From the NCBI GenBank assembly GCA_964465665.1, contig CAYXKM010000292.1, positions 1 to 44,625 of the forward strand: DNA of 44,625 bases, written 5' to 3'. Position numbers and translations under genes: made by a program. Below, one piece after another: positions 33,601-41,756 of the stretch. Origin of the DNA: JAKEGN01 sp964465665 (GTDB lineage Bacteria > Pseudomonadota > Gammaproteobacteria > Steroidobacterales > Woeseiaceae). Under the pieces are notes generated by a model, which saw only the letters and a program-made list of their open reading frames with translations, was not told the origin of the DNA and ran no database searches. How positions within the stretch are numbered: position 1 is the stretch's first letter; the number at the start of each line of letters is the position of its first letter.

Positions 33601-35813
33601 AACGCCTGGTTTACGGCACGATCGCCACGATGGGCGCCGGCTCGGCGCTCGTTGCGCTTTTCCTGCTCAGCCAGACGTCGCAGAACACCGAAGAGTTCGA
33701 CCGCCTGCATATCACGATGCTGATGATAAACATCGGTGGCGTGCTGGTGCTATTCGCGCTGACGGTGGGCAATCTGGCGAAACTGGTGCGCGATTACCGT
33801 GATCGTGTGCCCGGATCCCGGCTCAAGGCACGCATGGTGGGCATGTTCGTCGGCCTTGCGGTGCTGCCGCTGCTGGTCGTGTTCTATTTCTCGATGCAGT
33901 TCATCAATCGCGGCATTGATTCGTGGTTCAACATCGAGGTTGAGGCAGGGCTCGACGATGCATTGGCGCTGAGCAGGGCATCGCTCGAGATGTTGATGCG
34001 CGATCATTTGGAAACGACGGTCAGAATCAACAATCGCCTGCGGCAGGTTGCGCCGAGACAGCTTGTATTTGAACTCAGCCTGCTGCGGCGGGAGAGCGGT
34101 GCCAGTGAGATTACGCTATATGGCACCAACAGCCAGATCATTGCGACCAGTTCCGGACTCTCCACGGCAGGGATTCCGAAACTGTTGTCGGACGAGGTCG
34201 TGCTGCAGGTCGGGCAGAACCGGCCCTTTGTCAGCCTAGATGACCTGGAAGACGGGGTATACGAGATACGCACTGCGTTGCCATTTCGCAGCGCAATCAG
34301 CCAGGAGCTTTCCGGAGTGCTGCAGGCACATTTTCCGGTGCCTGAGCGCATCGGCAGGATGGCCGGCAATGTGGACACCTCCTACAGCGACTACAAGCGG
34401 GCTGTGTACTTGCGCGATCCACTGAAACGCATCTATTCGCTAACCCTCACGGTGGTCCTGATGGTTTCCCTGTTGGCCTCGATCTATGGCGCCTTGGTCC
34501 TGTCGCGGCGGCTGATGTCTCCGATCCAGGACCTGGTGGCGGGCACGCGCGCGGTGGCGGAAGGCAATTTCGATACCCGGGTACACGCCTCGTCCAAGGA
34601 CGAGATCGGCTTTCTGATCAGTTCGTTCAACGACATGACGCAGCGGTTGTCGGCGGCGAGGCGCCAGGCAGCGTTGAGCCAGGCACTGGTCGAATCCGAG
34701 CGCGCCAATCTCGAAGTGATACTCGCGCGGCTGTCCACAGGCGTGGTCGCGCTCGAGTCCGATCTGCGCATCCGGCACGCGAACCAGGCCTCCGGCGCGA
34801 TCCTCAATGTCGACCTGGAAAACCGCATCGGCGAATCGCTGGTCGATGTGGCGGTCGGCCAACCGCTGCTCGAGCAGTTTGTCGACGTCGCCCGGGTTCA
34901 CCTGAACCGCGGCGAGACCGACTGGCGCGAGCAGATCGTGCTGCGCGGCGAAGTTGGCCGGCGAGTACTCACCTGCGCCTGCACGACGTTGCCGCGGGAC
35001 GAAGACCACAACGCCGGTTTCGTAGTCGTTTTCGATGACATCACTGCTTTGCTGCAGGCGCAACGCGACGCTGCCTGGGGCGAAGTCGCGCGACGACTGG
35101 CACACGAAATCAAGAATCCGCTTACACCGATCCAGTTGTCAGCGGAGCGGCTGCGACGGAAGTACCTGCACACGATGTCCGAGGAGGAAGCACAGGTGCT
35201 GGACCGGGCCACGCACACGATCGTTCAGCAGGTCGAGTCGATGAAGGAAATGGTGAACGCATTCAGCGATTACGCGCGTGCTCCCGACATGGATATCAGC
35301 GAGTTCGATATTGAGAAACTGGTGCACGAGGTCGTCGATCTGTACCGCGCACAGGAAAGCGGCATCAGGATAGTGTTGAATGCCGAGCCGAACCTGCAAA
35401 AGATCGAAGCTGATGTCGGCCGTGTCAGACAGATACTGCATAACCTGATCCGCAACTCGGTCGAAGCGCTGGAGAACCGCAGCAGCGGCCGTATCGATGT
35501 CGGTATCTGCGCGGCTGAAGTGCAGGGGATCAAGGTCATTGAACTGGTCGTATCGGACAACGGGCCCGGGTTTCAGACGGGCTCAGTTAGCCAGGTTTTC
35601 GATCCGTATGTCACAACCAAACCGAAAGGCACGGGCCTCGGTCTGGCCATAGTCAAAAAGCTGGTTGAAGAACACGCCGGCACAATCGAAGCGGAGAATC
35701 GCGAGCAGGGTGGCGCGACCATTCGCATACTGTTGCCGGTCGACGAAGTTGCGCGTGAAACGATGGCAGCGACGTTGCCAGGCCGCGCGGAGAAACGGAG
35801 GGAGCGAGCATGA
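33582..35813 (+). CDS. ntrY: NtrY-like sensor histidine kinase
   Basis: 743 residues from the ATG at 33582 (a GTG at 33555 is possible). Order: membrane helices near the N-terminus (IATMGAGSALVALFLLS, INIGGVLVLFALTVG, GLAVLPLLVVFYFSMQF), a periplasmic/extracytoplasmic sensor to about residue 285, a fourth helix with VVLMVSLLASIYGALVL, HAMP, PAS, then a HisKA phosphoacceptor in RRLAHEIKNPLTPIQLSAER (His about 507). The HATPase boxes are HNLIRNSVEALEN, SDNGPGF and GTGLGLAIV. It phosphorylates NtrX; the signal is unknown, with links to nitrogen and redox status in relatives. It overlaps ntrX by ATGA. Confidence 0.94.
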   Translation: MVPRQIKRLVYGTIATMGAGSALVALFLLSQTSQNTEEFDRLHITMLMINIGGVLVLFALTVGNLAKLVRDYRDRVPGSRLKARMVGMFVGLAVLPLLVVFYFSMQFINRGIDSWFNIEVEAGLDDALALSRASLEMLMRDHLETTVRINNRLRQVAPRQLVFELSLLRRESGASEITLYGTNSQIIATSSGLSTAGIPKLLSDEVVLQVGQNRPFVSLDDLEDGVYEIRTALPFRSAISQELSGVLQAHFPVPERIGRMAGNVDTSYSDYKRAVYLRDPLKRIYSLTLTVVLMVSLLASIYGALVLSRRLMSPIQDLVAGTRAVAEGNFDTRVHASSKDEIGFLISSFNDMTQRLSAARRQAALSQALVESERANLEVILARLSTGVVALESDLRIRHANQASGAILNVDLENRIGESLVDVAVGQPLLEQFVDVARVHLNRGETDWREQIVLRGEVGRRVLTCACTTLPRDEDHNAGFVVVFDDITALLQAQRDAAWGEVARRLAHEIKNPLTPIQLSAERLRRKYLHTMSEEEAQVLDRATHTIVQQVESMKEMVNAFSDYARAPDMDISEFDIEKLVHEVVDLYRAQESGIRIVLNAEPNLQKIEADVGRVRQILHNLIRNSVEALENRSSGRIDVGICAAEVQGIKVIELVVSDNGPGFQTGSVSQVFDPYVTTKPKGTGLGLAIVKKLVEEHAGTIEAENREQGGATIRILLPVDEVARETMAATLPGRAEKRRERA

Positions 35814-37177
35814 GCACAGCCAATGTATTGGTTGTCGACGACGAGGCGGATATTCGGGCTCTCATAGACGAGATCCTTTCGGAGGAAGGTTATAAAGTGA
35901 CAGTCGCTGCGAACGCGGCTGCCGCGCGAACGGCGAAGGCTTCGGTACGTCAGGACCTGGTCCTGCTGGATATCTGGATGCCCGACATGGATGGCATCAG
36001 TTTGCTGCGCGAATGGTCGGATCAGGGCTTGCTCGATTGCCCTGTGGTGATGATGTCCGGGCATGGCACCGTCGATTCTGCGGTGGAAGCAACGCGCCTC
36101 GGTGCTTTCGACTTTGTCGAGAAGCCATTGTCCCTTGCGAAGCTGTTACGTACCGTCGAGCGCGCACTCGATGCAGCGCGAAAGCAATCGGGATCGGCGC
36201 GAAGCACCGCACAGCTGTTGATAGCGCCGGTCGGGCGTAGCCGGATGATGCAGGCATTGCGCGAGAAAGTTCAGCAGTTCGCCGGGCACGATTCGCCGGT
36301 ACTGCTGGTTGGCGAAGTCGGCAGTGGCCGCAGTGCGTTCGCGCGGTACATACATGCACTCAGTCATCGCGCCGATGCACCGGCAGTGCACCTGGTCGCT
36401 GCGTCCCTCACTGACAGCAATGCCGAAGAGCTGCTGCTCGGCAGCGAAAAAGACGGCAACGTCAACAACGGTTACCTCGAGCGTGCAAGGAACGGCACGC
36501 TGATCATCGACGAACTCGGCGATCTCTGCGACCAGGCGCAGAAACTCCTGATCAGCGTACTCGAGCAATGCTACTTCGTCCGCCGTGGCGGGCACGAGCA
36601 AGTTCGTTTCCAGGCACGGGTAGTTGCTACTGTCAGCGGTGATTACGAGCGCATGATCGAAAGTGGCAAGCTGCGGCGCGAGCTGGTGTCGAACCTCAAT
36701 GTCCTGATGGCCAGGGTTCCGCCGCTCCGCGAGTATACGGAAGATGTCCCGGAGCTACTCAACTACTACGTCGACAAGCTGGTGGATTCCGAAGGATTGC
36801 CATTCAGGCGATTCGGTATAGCAGCACAGAACCGGCTCAGGAACTATCCTTGGCCGGACAACGTTCGTGAGCTGAAGAACCTGGTCAGGCGACTGATGTT
36901 GACCGGCAAAGGCGAGGAAATAAAACTCGAAGAGGTGGAAGCAGAGATCGGCCGCGCAACAGTAACGATGGAACCGCTGGTGAAACAGGACTTGCTGTCA
37001 CTGCCGCTGCGTGAAGCGCGGGAACAGTTCGAACGGGCGTATCTGCAACAACAGCTGCAACTTTGCGACGGCAAGGTCGGAAAGCTCGCCAAACGTGTCG
37101 GCATGGAGCGCACGCACCTCTATCGGAAGCTCCGTTCTCTCGGCGTGGATTTCCGGGCCACCGCCGGGGACGACTGA
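35810..37177 (+). CDS. ntrX: NtrX-family response regulator with degenerate AAA+ domain
   Basis: 455 residues. The receiver domain is complete (VLVVDDEADIR, phospho-Asp 54 in LLDIWMPDMDG, Lys 105 in FVEKP). The AAA+ domain is altered: Walker A reads GEVGSGRS with Arg 174 in place of the usual Lys, Walker B LIIDELGD is kept, and the GAFTGA sigma-54 contact loop is absent (residues 205-222 hold unrelated sequence). A Fis-type HTH closes the protein (KVGKLAKRVGMERTHLYRKL). It is therefore expected to bind DNA after phosphorylation by NtrY but not to activate sigma-54 in the classical way. Confidence 0.92.
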   Translation: MSTANVLVVDDEADIRALIDEILSEEGYKVTVAANAAAARTAKASVRQDLVLLDIWMPDMDGISLLREWSDQGLLDCPVVMMSGHGTVDSAVEATRLGAFDFVEKPLSLAKLLRTVERALDAARKQSGSARSTAQLLIAPVGRSRMMQALREKVQQFAGHDSPVLLVGEVGSGRSAFARYIHALSHRADAPAVHLVAASLTDSNAEELLLGSEKDGNVNNGYLERARNGTLIIDELGDLCDQAQKLLISVLEQCYFVRRGGHEQVRFQARVVATVSGDYERMIESGKLRRELVSNLNVLMARVPPLREYTEDVPELLNYYVDKLVDSEGLPFRRFGIAAQNRLRNYPWPDNVRELKNLVRRLMLTGKGEEIKLEEVEAEIGRATVTMEPLVKQDLLSLPLREAREQFERAYLQQQLQLCDGKVGKLAKRVGMERTHLYRKLRSLGVDFRATAGDD

Positions 37178-37573
37178 TCAGTCAGCAGAGCGGTCGTCGG
37201 GCATTTCGTCGCGGAGCAGCCAGCGCTTTGCATCGGCAACTTTGCTGAACAGGCGCACCGTGACGCCCCGGTTGTACAGCACGGTTTCGACGAGACGCAC
37301 GCTGTCGCCGGCTTCCGCATTCTGCTCGATCCACGCGATGCGGTATTGCGACGAGATGTCGAGCTGGCGAAACAGCTCGCCGTGATCGTAGGCGTCCATG
37401 ATCCCGAGCGGCAAGGTCGTATTGGCGACACCCAGGACCTTGAAACAGTTGTGTTTTTTGCAAAGGGCCGAGACCTCGGACCAGAGGCGCCTGGCGAAAT
37501 CGATGCTCTTCTCGCCGTCCGACAGGACCCGGATGTAGTCACCCTCAAAAGTGACGTCAATTTGATTTGTCAT
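37178..37573 (-). CDS. STAS/SpoIIAA-like small protein
   Basis: 131 residues from the ATG at 37573 (MTNQIDVTFEGDYIRVLSDG). Alternating beta/alpha pattern with ALCKKHNCFKVLGVANTTLP, IAWIEQNAEAGD and VRLFSKVADAKRWL resembles the SpoIIAA/STAS-like fold used in regulatory or lipid-binding proteins. No specific function is known. It is convergent with ntrX: the two stop codons abut inside the palindrome GACTGATCAGTC (37172-37183), and no terminator is visible. Confidence 0.65.
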   Translation of the reverse strand: MTNQIDVTFEGDYIRVLSDGEKSIDFARRLWSEVSALCKKHNCFKVLGVANTTLPLGIMDAYDHGELFRQLDISSQYRIAWIEQNAEAGDSVRLVETVLYNRGVTVRLFSKVADAKRWLLRDEMPDDRSAD

Positions 37574-37617
37574 GCAAGCCCCGGTTGGGCATGGCGGCAG
37601 AAGCTCCGTACGTATTG

Positions 37618-37965
37618 CTAGGTCGGGTGCCGATCGGCAACCGTGAAATCGCCCAAAAATTCCTCGGCAACAGTATACGCTGCGCAACGCTGATCCAACG
37701 TTGCAAAATCCGCGGCGTGTACTTTTCGAAAAGCATCCCGGGCATCCTGGGACGACCAGTAATCGATGGTGACGTAGCGGTTGTCGTCGCTGGCGTCATG
37801 CAGCAGCACTGTCCCGAAATAGTTCCGGTCGCGCGAGAACAACTGCACCCAGGCGCCCTCGGAGTTGTATGCGGCGACGAACTCACTGCGCTTCGATGAA
37901 TCGATCTGGTACTGCCAGATATAAGCGAAGTTTCCCGTGGCATTCGGATCCATTGCGCGCATCAT
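37618..37965 (-). CDS. Antibiotic-biosynthesis-monooxygenase-like (ferredoxin-fold) small protein
   Basis: About 111-115 residues; starts at 37965 or 37953 are the plausible ones, the rest of the open frame upstream is not protein-like. Motifs: AYIWQYQIDSSKRSEFVAAY, then GAWVQLFSRDRNYFGTVLLH, then YVTIDYWSSQDARDAFRKVH. This is the typical pattern of dimeric alpha+beta barrel proteins (ABM and related families). The ligand is unknown. It belongs to a run of small genes on the minus strand. Confidence 0.65.
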   Translation of the reverse strand: MMRAMDPNATGNFAYIWQYQIDSSKRSEFVAAYNSEGAWVQLFSRDRNYFGTVLLHDASDDNRYVTIDYWSSQDARDAFRKVHAADFATLDQRCAAYTVAEEFLGDFTVADRHPT

Positions 37966-37981
37966 CGTTCGAGAACCCGCA

Positions 37982-38353
37982 TCACGCGCTTTGCCGGCGC
38001 GAGAGCCAGAGTAGTGCCAGTGCAATGAGTGCCGGCGCCGCTTGGACGTACAGGATTGAGGTCTTTGCAGTGATCGCGCCGAATACACCGGCAACGATCA
38101 CGCAGACCAGGAAAAAGACTTTTGTCGAATATGCGTCGCCTTTCTTCACCAGGCTCCAGGTGAGCCCGGCGGCAAGAAAGCCGTTGTACAGACCCTGGTT
38201 GGCCGCCAGTGCCGCGGATTGCTGTGCGAACTCCGGCGTCAATGCAAAAACTCTCATGCCGATGGGCGTCGTCCAGAGGAACATCTCCAGCACGAGGAAC
38301 GCCAGGTGCTCGAGGGCGACCACGGCGATTAGCAGATGCGCAAGTTTTCTCAC
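37982..38353 (-). CDS. DUF1304 integral membrane protein
   Basis: 123 residues with four hydrophobic helices. It begins LLIAVVALEHLAFLVLEMFL and contains PEFAQQSAALAANQGLYNGF, then VFFLVCVIVAGVFGAITAKT and a final APALIALALLWLS. These are the signature positions of DUF1304. The function is unknown. It is 16 bases upstream of the ABM-like gene, so probably co-transcribed. Confidence 0.85.
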   Translation of the reverse strand: MRKLAHLLIAVVALEHLAFLVLEMFLWTTPIGMRVFALTPEFAQQSAALAANQGLYNGFLAAGLTWSLVKKGDAYSTKVFFLVCVIVAGVFGAITAKTSILYVQAAPALIALALLWLSRRQSA

Positions 38354-38396
38354 ATTGTCTCCCCCGATTGTTATCTGTCGTGCGGTTTGTCAGTTC

Positions 38397-38795
38397 TCAC
38401 AGGTAGCTCGTGATTGCAGGTGCTGTGTGTCGGTCGTGTTTGCCGTCGATGTACACGATTGGGGCTGCCGCCAGTTCTTCGGGCGTGGCGTCCTCCAGGC
38501 ATCCCAGGTTGACGCCATAGATTCGCTGTCCGTCGGGAGTATTGCCGATACCGAAAGGCCGCACCCCGCAATTTTTGCAGAAGTAATGTTCGTTCCGCAT
38601 GGTGTTGAACAGGTATCTGGTCAGCACATCGGCGCCTGAAAGGAGACGAAAAGCATCGGGCTTCGCTATGGCAGGCCAGAAGCGGTTTCTCGAGCAGATC
38701 GAGCAATTGCAACGATAGGTCGGGGCGCTGAGATCGAGGTCTGCTTCGAACCTGACAGTACCGCAGTGACAACTCCCCTGATACGTTTTCAACAT
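38397..38795 (-). CDS. GFA/CENP-V zinc-domain protein
   Basis: 132 residues of a single GFA domain. Zinc-binding cysteines are in GSCHCGTVRFEADLD, YRCNCSICSRNRF and FCKNCGVRPFG. The family was named after a proposed glutathione-dependent formaldehyde-activating enzyme, but most members are uncharacterised zinc proteins. It is 44 bases from the DUF1304 gene on the same strand. Confidence 0.88.
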   Translation of the reverse strand: MLKTYQGSCHCGTVRFEADLDLSAPTYRCNCSICSRNRFWPAIAKPDAFRLLSGADVLTRYLFNTMRNEHYFCKNCGVRPFGIGNTPDGQRIYGVNLGCLEDATPEELAAAPIVYIDGKHDRHTAPAITSYL

Positions 38796-38819
38796 GGCGC
38801 TTTGTCACTCGATGCCATC

Positions 38820-38850
38820 GCGGCTGGACCGCAGCTACACGTCCAGCCGC
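38820..38850 (-). repeat. 10-base perfect inverted repeat at the SRPBCC/GFA gene junction
   Basis: GCGGCTGGAC (38820-38829) and GTCCAGCCGC (38841-38850) are exact reverse complements with an 11-base loop. The repeat spans the stop codon of the upstream SRPBCC gene and ends 25 bases before the GFA start. No T-run follows, so it may shape mRNA stability rather than terminate. Confidence 0.5.
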
Positions 38851-39266
38851 TGCTCGTAAGGTACCGTTTCGCCGTACTCGAGGGACCGCCGAAGTATCCT
38901 GAGATACATTGCCCAGCATTGGCAGGATACTCGATAGTGCTCGTTTGTACCTGGCCATCCGGAGTGGCAAAATCGCAGCCAGATGACGTTGTCGCGTGGC
39001 TGGAGGCGGAAACTGATCCGGCTGTTCAGCCAGTCGCTGTCGGCCTGCACCATCTCCAGCTCGAACTCCCGGGGTGGGGCGTAGCGGATCACTTTCGCGC
39101 GCCAATCGTAACCCGATCCGAAAGAGAGCTTGTACTCCGCGCCTTCCCCGGGCGTGCCCGCCGCGCGCTTCGACCACCATGTGTCCAGTCCCTGCGGTGT
39201 GCTGACGGCATCAAACACCCTGTCTATCGGTGCCTTGACGGGAAGATCGTGAAGTATGTCAGCCAC
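38835..39266 (-). CDS. SRPBCC (AHSA1-like) domain protein, first copy
   Basis: 143 residues. It starts DLPVKAPIDRVFDAVSTPQG, then WWSKRAAGTPGEGAEYKLSF, a typical START/Bet v1-like ligand-binding opening; the end WAMYLRILRRSLEYGE is the usual C-terminal long helix. The family binds hydrophobic ligands or assists Hsp90; nothing specific can be said. It overlaps the DUF1801 gene by 8 bases. Confidence 0.85.
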   Translation of the reverse strand: MADILHDLPVKAPIDRVFDAVSTPQGLDTWWSKRAAGTPGEGAEYKLSFGSGYDWRAKVIRYAPPREFELEMVQADSDWLNSRISFRLQPRDNVIWLRFCHSGWPGTNEHYRVSCQCWAMYLRILRRSLEYGETVPYEQRLDV

Positions 39267-39675
39267 TTTTCTTACGTCGTTTCGCGGCTGGCCTGGCTGC
39301 CAGAGTCGGGTCGCCGACCGTTTTGTTGAGCGCGACCGCTTCCTGTACCAGCCGTCGCGCCGTCGCCGGTTTGATGGTCATGCCCTCGCGCAACTCCAGT
39401 GTCGCCATCTCGTACTTGCCGCCTTTCTTGAGGCGAGGCTCGATTGCGACAAGACGTTGGCCGCGCCAGAAGCCGAACAGGACGCGCTCTTCCTCCGCGC
39501 GGATCAGTAGGACCGGTCCGTTGGCGAAGTAGACCAGATGCCCCCATTTCACGACCTCCTCCAGCACAGATACCGAACGCACAGCCGCCCGCAGGGTTTC
39601 TACGCATTCGCGGCGCCAGCCACGGAGAGCGACTACGTACGCGTCCGGGCTTGCGGCAGGCGTGGACTTCTTCAT
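39259..39675 (-). CDS. DUF1801 domain protein, first copy
   Basis: 138 residues with the DUF1801 pattern: LRGWRRECVETLRAAVRS, then EEVVKWGHLVYFANGPVLLI, then KPATARRLVQEAVALN. It has a basic tail with AKRRKKSG. The function is unknown (YdhG/YjbR-like fold suggested for the family). It overlaps the SRPBCC gene downstream and is 2 bases from the next gene, so these are tightly packed and co-transcribed. Confidence 0.82.
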   Translation of the reverse strand: MKKSTPAASPDAYVVALRGWRRECVETLRAAVRSVSVLEEVVKWGHLVYFANGPVLLIRAEEERVLFGFWRGQRLVAIEPRLKKGGKYEMATLELREGMTIKPATARRLVQEAVALNKTVGDPTLAARPAAKRRKKSG

Positions 39676-39677
39676 TT

Positions 39678-40124
39678 TCAGTCCGGGATCTCGGGCTCAA
39701 CAAGCTTCGCAAGTTGTGCAAGCGATTCCTGCCACCCGAGATAACACATCTCGACCGGGATGACCTCGGGCAAGCCTTCCTGCACTATCCCGAGTTCGGT
39801 TCCGCAAGATACCTGCTTCAGGGTGATCGTGGTCAGCATTTCTCCGGGCAGGTTCGGGTCGTCAAAGCTGTCGGTGTAGCGAATCTTCTGAAACGGTACA
39901 AGTTCGCGATACTCACCACCAAAGGAGTGGCCATTTCCTGTCGTGAAGTTGGTAAACGACATTCTGTAGGCGCCGCCTGCCCTGACGTCCATATGATGAA
40001 CCTTGCAAGTGAATCCGTATGGTGGAAGCCACTTGGCCATTGCGTCAGCATCCAGAAATGCTCGGTAGACGCGCTCGGGTTTTGCACGGAGTACGCGATG
40101 AAACCGGACAGTTCCTGTGGGCAT
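39678..40124 (-). CDS. SRPBCC (AHSA1-like) domain protein, second copy
   Basis: 148 residues from the ATG at 40124, which has AAGGAG nine bases upstream; the longer open frame is Cys/Ser-rich and not real. Motifs: FHRVLRAKPERVYRAFLDAD, AMAKWLPPYGFTCKVHHMDV, GGAYRMSFTNFTTGNGHSFG and CYLGWQESLAQLAKLVEP. It differs clearly from the SRPBCC copy downstream, so they are not a recent duplicate. Confidence 0.88.
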   Translation of the reverse strand: MPTGTVRFHRVLRAKPERVYRAFLDADAMAKWLPPYGFTCKVHHMDVRAGGAYRMSFTNFTTGNGHSFGGEYRELVPFQKIRYTDSFDDPNLPGEMLTTITLKQVSCGTELGIVQEGLPEVIPVEMCYLGWQESLAQLAKLVEPEIPD

Positions 40125-40152
40125 GATTAATTCTCCTTGGATCAATGATTCC

Positions 40153-40536
40153 TTAACTGTCACCCGGCACAAACTTCTTGGAGAGCCACCATGCGAACAA
40201 CAGCAACAGTATCCCGATGATATCGATCCAGAACACGCGCTGCACGGTCTGGTCATGGACCTCGAGTGGCAGTGCCAACAGACAGAATGATGCCATGCTC
40301 AGAAGTCCTGCCGCAGTGGCGGCCGTTCGCAGCGGCGGACGGAATGCCGCGAGGATAAGCAGAGCGCCGAGAAGTCCGAACAACACAGCGCGATGTCTCA
40401 TCAACAGCAACAGTCCTCGATCTGCAAACGGCTGACCGTACAGGGTCTCAAGCTGGGCGGCCCCCAATACGCCAATTACTGGCGTGACGTTGATCAGTCC
40501 GACCAGGAGGAAAAGTGTGGTAATCAGGCCTCGCAT
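40153..40536 (-). CDS. Four-helix membrane protein (conserved, function unknown)
   Basis: 127 residues from the ATG at 40536 (MRGLITTLFLLVGLINVTPV). Hydrophobic helices: LITTLFLLVGLINV, RAVLFGLLGALLILAAF, ATAAGLLSMASFCLLAL and VFWIDIIGILLLLFAWWL. The conserved loop LYGQPFADRGLLLLMRHRAV is recognisable as a family I have seen misannotated as a phosphopantetheine adenylyltransferase; it is not an enzyme of that kind. The 54 upstream codons of the open frame are not protein-like. Confidence 0.75.
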   Translation of the reverse strand: MRGLITTLFLLVGLINVTPVIGVLGAAQLETLYGQPFADRGLLLLMRHRAVLFGLLGALLILAAFRPPLRTAATAAGLLSMASFCLLALPLEVHDQTVQRVFWIDIIGILLLLFAWWLSKKFVPGDS

Positions 40537-40558
40537 AATTGTGACTCGTGGCATCTGG

Positions 40559-40969
40559 TCAGAAGAGATCATTGCCAGAGATCCGCAAGTTATTGATCCT
40601 GGACTTACCGAGGAGCTTGAGCAATAGATTGCGCATCGTTCTGAGCATGGGATAAAGAAGACGCGCTGCGCGCTGTGATCTGAAGCACCAGTAGGCAAGG
40701 CGATTGAAGAAACCTGTGCGCGTGCTCATCAGTGACAGTGCGTGGATGGCGTCAGCGCCATAATAGAGTTGCGTACCGACCTTCAGGACCATGCCCTGGT
40801 CTATGTCGAGCCCGGCTCCGGTGATCTCCTCCATCACGGGCCCGCCATCGCGCGCATCGACCAGCTTCAGGTTGCCGACATCCGCACGGATGCGGGCAAG
40901 GTTGCAGTACAGGTCACAGGCCGGGCATTGCTTGTCATACACAAGAAGGATGGGATCCCCTGCGGCCAT
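40559..40969 (-). CDS. DUF393 (DCC family) thioredoxin-like protein
   Basis: 136 residues. The N-terminus ILLVYDKQCPACDLYCN contains the C-x-x-C of DUF393/DCC proteins, a thioredoxin-fold family named for its D-x-x-C motif. A segment YYGADAIHALSLMS and a hydrophobic C-terminal half follow. The predicted role is thiol-disulfide exchange, substrate unknown. It is 22 bases upstream of the four-helix membrane protein gene. Confidence 0.85.
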   Translation of the reverse strand: MAAGDPILLVYDKQCPACDLYCNLARIRADVGNLKLVDARDGGPVMEEITGAGLDIDQGMVLKVGTQLYYGADAIHALSLMSTRTGFFNRLAYWCFRSQRAARLLYPMLRTMRNLLLKLLGKSRINNLRISGNDLF

Positions 40970-41145
40970 GAACGGCTACCTATGGCTTGGGCTGGCTTGC
41001 GCCAGGTGCAGCAAGCTGGCAAGCCCGGCGCATTGTCAGGTCGCGTTCTTCGCCAGGCCAATGCGGAACGCCCAGATTGCCAGAGCGCCCGGTACGATCA
41101 ATCAAATCCTGGACAGCCCTACAGCCACAGCAGCGCATACAGGAG
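40970..41145. other. Intergenic region between the DCC and GNAT genes
   Basis: 176 bases. The GNAT stop codon lies in TCCTAAC (minus strand, 41151-41145), resembling an attC left core box with one mismatch, but no matching GTTRRRY box is found downstream. A weak inverted repeat GCTTGC...GCAAGC is visible near 41002-41024. No coding frame or RNA gene was recognised. Confidence 0.4.
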
Positions 41146-41622
41146 TTAGGAACTTGCCAACACGCGCGCCGCTTCTGCAGACATGGCGAAATCAAGCCAG
41201 TCGCGATTAGCTTTGGTGCCAAGCTGTTCATAGAACCTGATACCGTCCTTGTTCCACGGCGCAACTTGCCACTTGATCACACCACAGCCCTTACGCACGG
41301 CAACTTCGGCAACCGCCTTCATCAACGACTTGCCCGTGCCCTTGCCTCTTCCCTCTGTCGTCACAAACAGTTCCTTGATGAACAGCGTTGGCTTGGCGAT
41401 GGCGGTGAACGGGATGAAATAGTAGACGACCATGCCGACTAATTCTCCCGCTTCTTCGGCAACGAAACAATGGAAGTCAGGGGGCGAGCGACTGAATCCT
41501 TGCTCCAGAAGTTTCTCTTCCGTGACGGCGAACACGTCGATGTATCGCTCGAAACGCGCTAACCCTTTCATCAACACTAGCAACTTTGCAATGTCCGTTA
41601 CTTTGGCTTCTCTGATCAACAT
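41146..41622 (-). CDS. GNAT-family N-acetyltransferase
   Basis: 158 residues. It starts MLIREAKVTDIAKLLVLMKG. The acetyl-CoA pyrophosphate loop is LFVTTEGRGKGTGKSLMKAV (R-G-x-G-x-G type), and IKWQVAPWNKDGIRFYEQLG closes the core, as in diamine or thialysine acetyltransferases, so a polyamine-like substrate is a guess. The ATG is preceded by AAGG contributed by the end of a truncated IS3-type transposase gene, so its present expression signals are probably acquired. Confidence 0.88.
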   Translation of the reverse strand: MLIREAKVTDIAKLLVLMKGLARFERYIDVFAVTEEKLLEQGFSRSPPDFHCFVAEEAGELVGMVVYYFIPFTAIAKPTLFIKELFVTTEGRGKGTGKSLMKAVAEVAVRKGCGVIKWQVAPWNKDGIRFYEQLGTKANRDWLDFAMSAEAARVLASS

Positions 41623-41626
41623 CGAA

Positions 41627-41734
41627 TCACCTTGCTTCGTCTTTGAATTCCGGTGTGAATCGTTGGTTGCTCATGGACCTCCTCCCATGCTCGAATCATA
41701 GCTTGGAGATGTCTACCGTACCGGGGGAAGTCCA
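41627..41734 (-). mobile_element. Truncated IS3-family insertion sequence end (orfA start)
   Basis: On the minus strand, TGGACTTCCCCCGG (from 41734) is followed after about 46 bases by GGGAGGAGG and an ATG at 41674 opening MSNQRFTPEFKDEAR, then a stop at 41627. This is the characteristic N-terminus of IS3-family OrfA transposases, where Ala is usually followed by V-R-Q. The element is cut after 15 codons, five bases before the GNAT start codon. The outer limit at 41734 is estimated from the terminal TGG-type end. Confidence 0.7.
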
Positions 41735-41756
41735 ATGTAACGATGCAATAGTCTGT

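Noticed and set aside
40970..41145. attC site after the GNAT gene (TCCTAAC at the stop codon)
   Set aside because: First base breaks the pattern and there is no right box; kept only as a remark in the intergenic entry.
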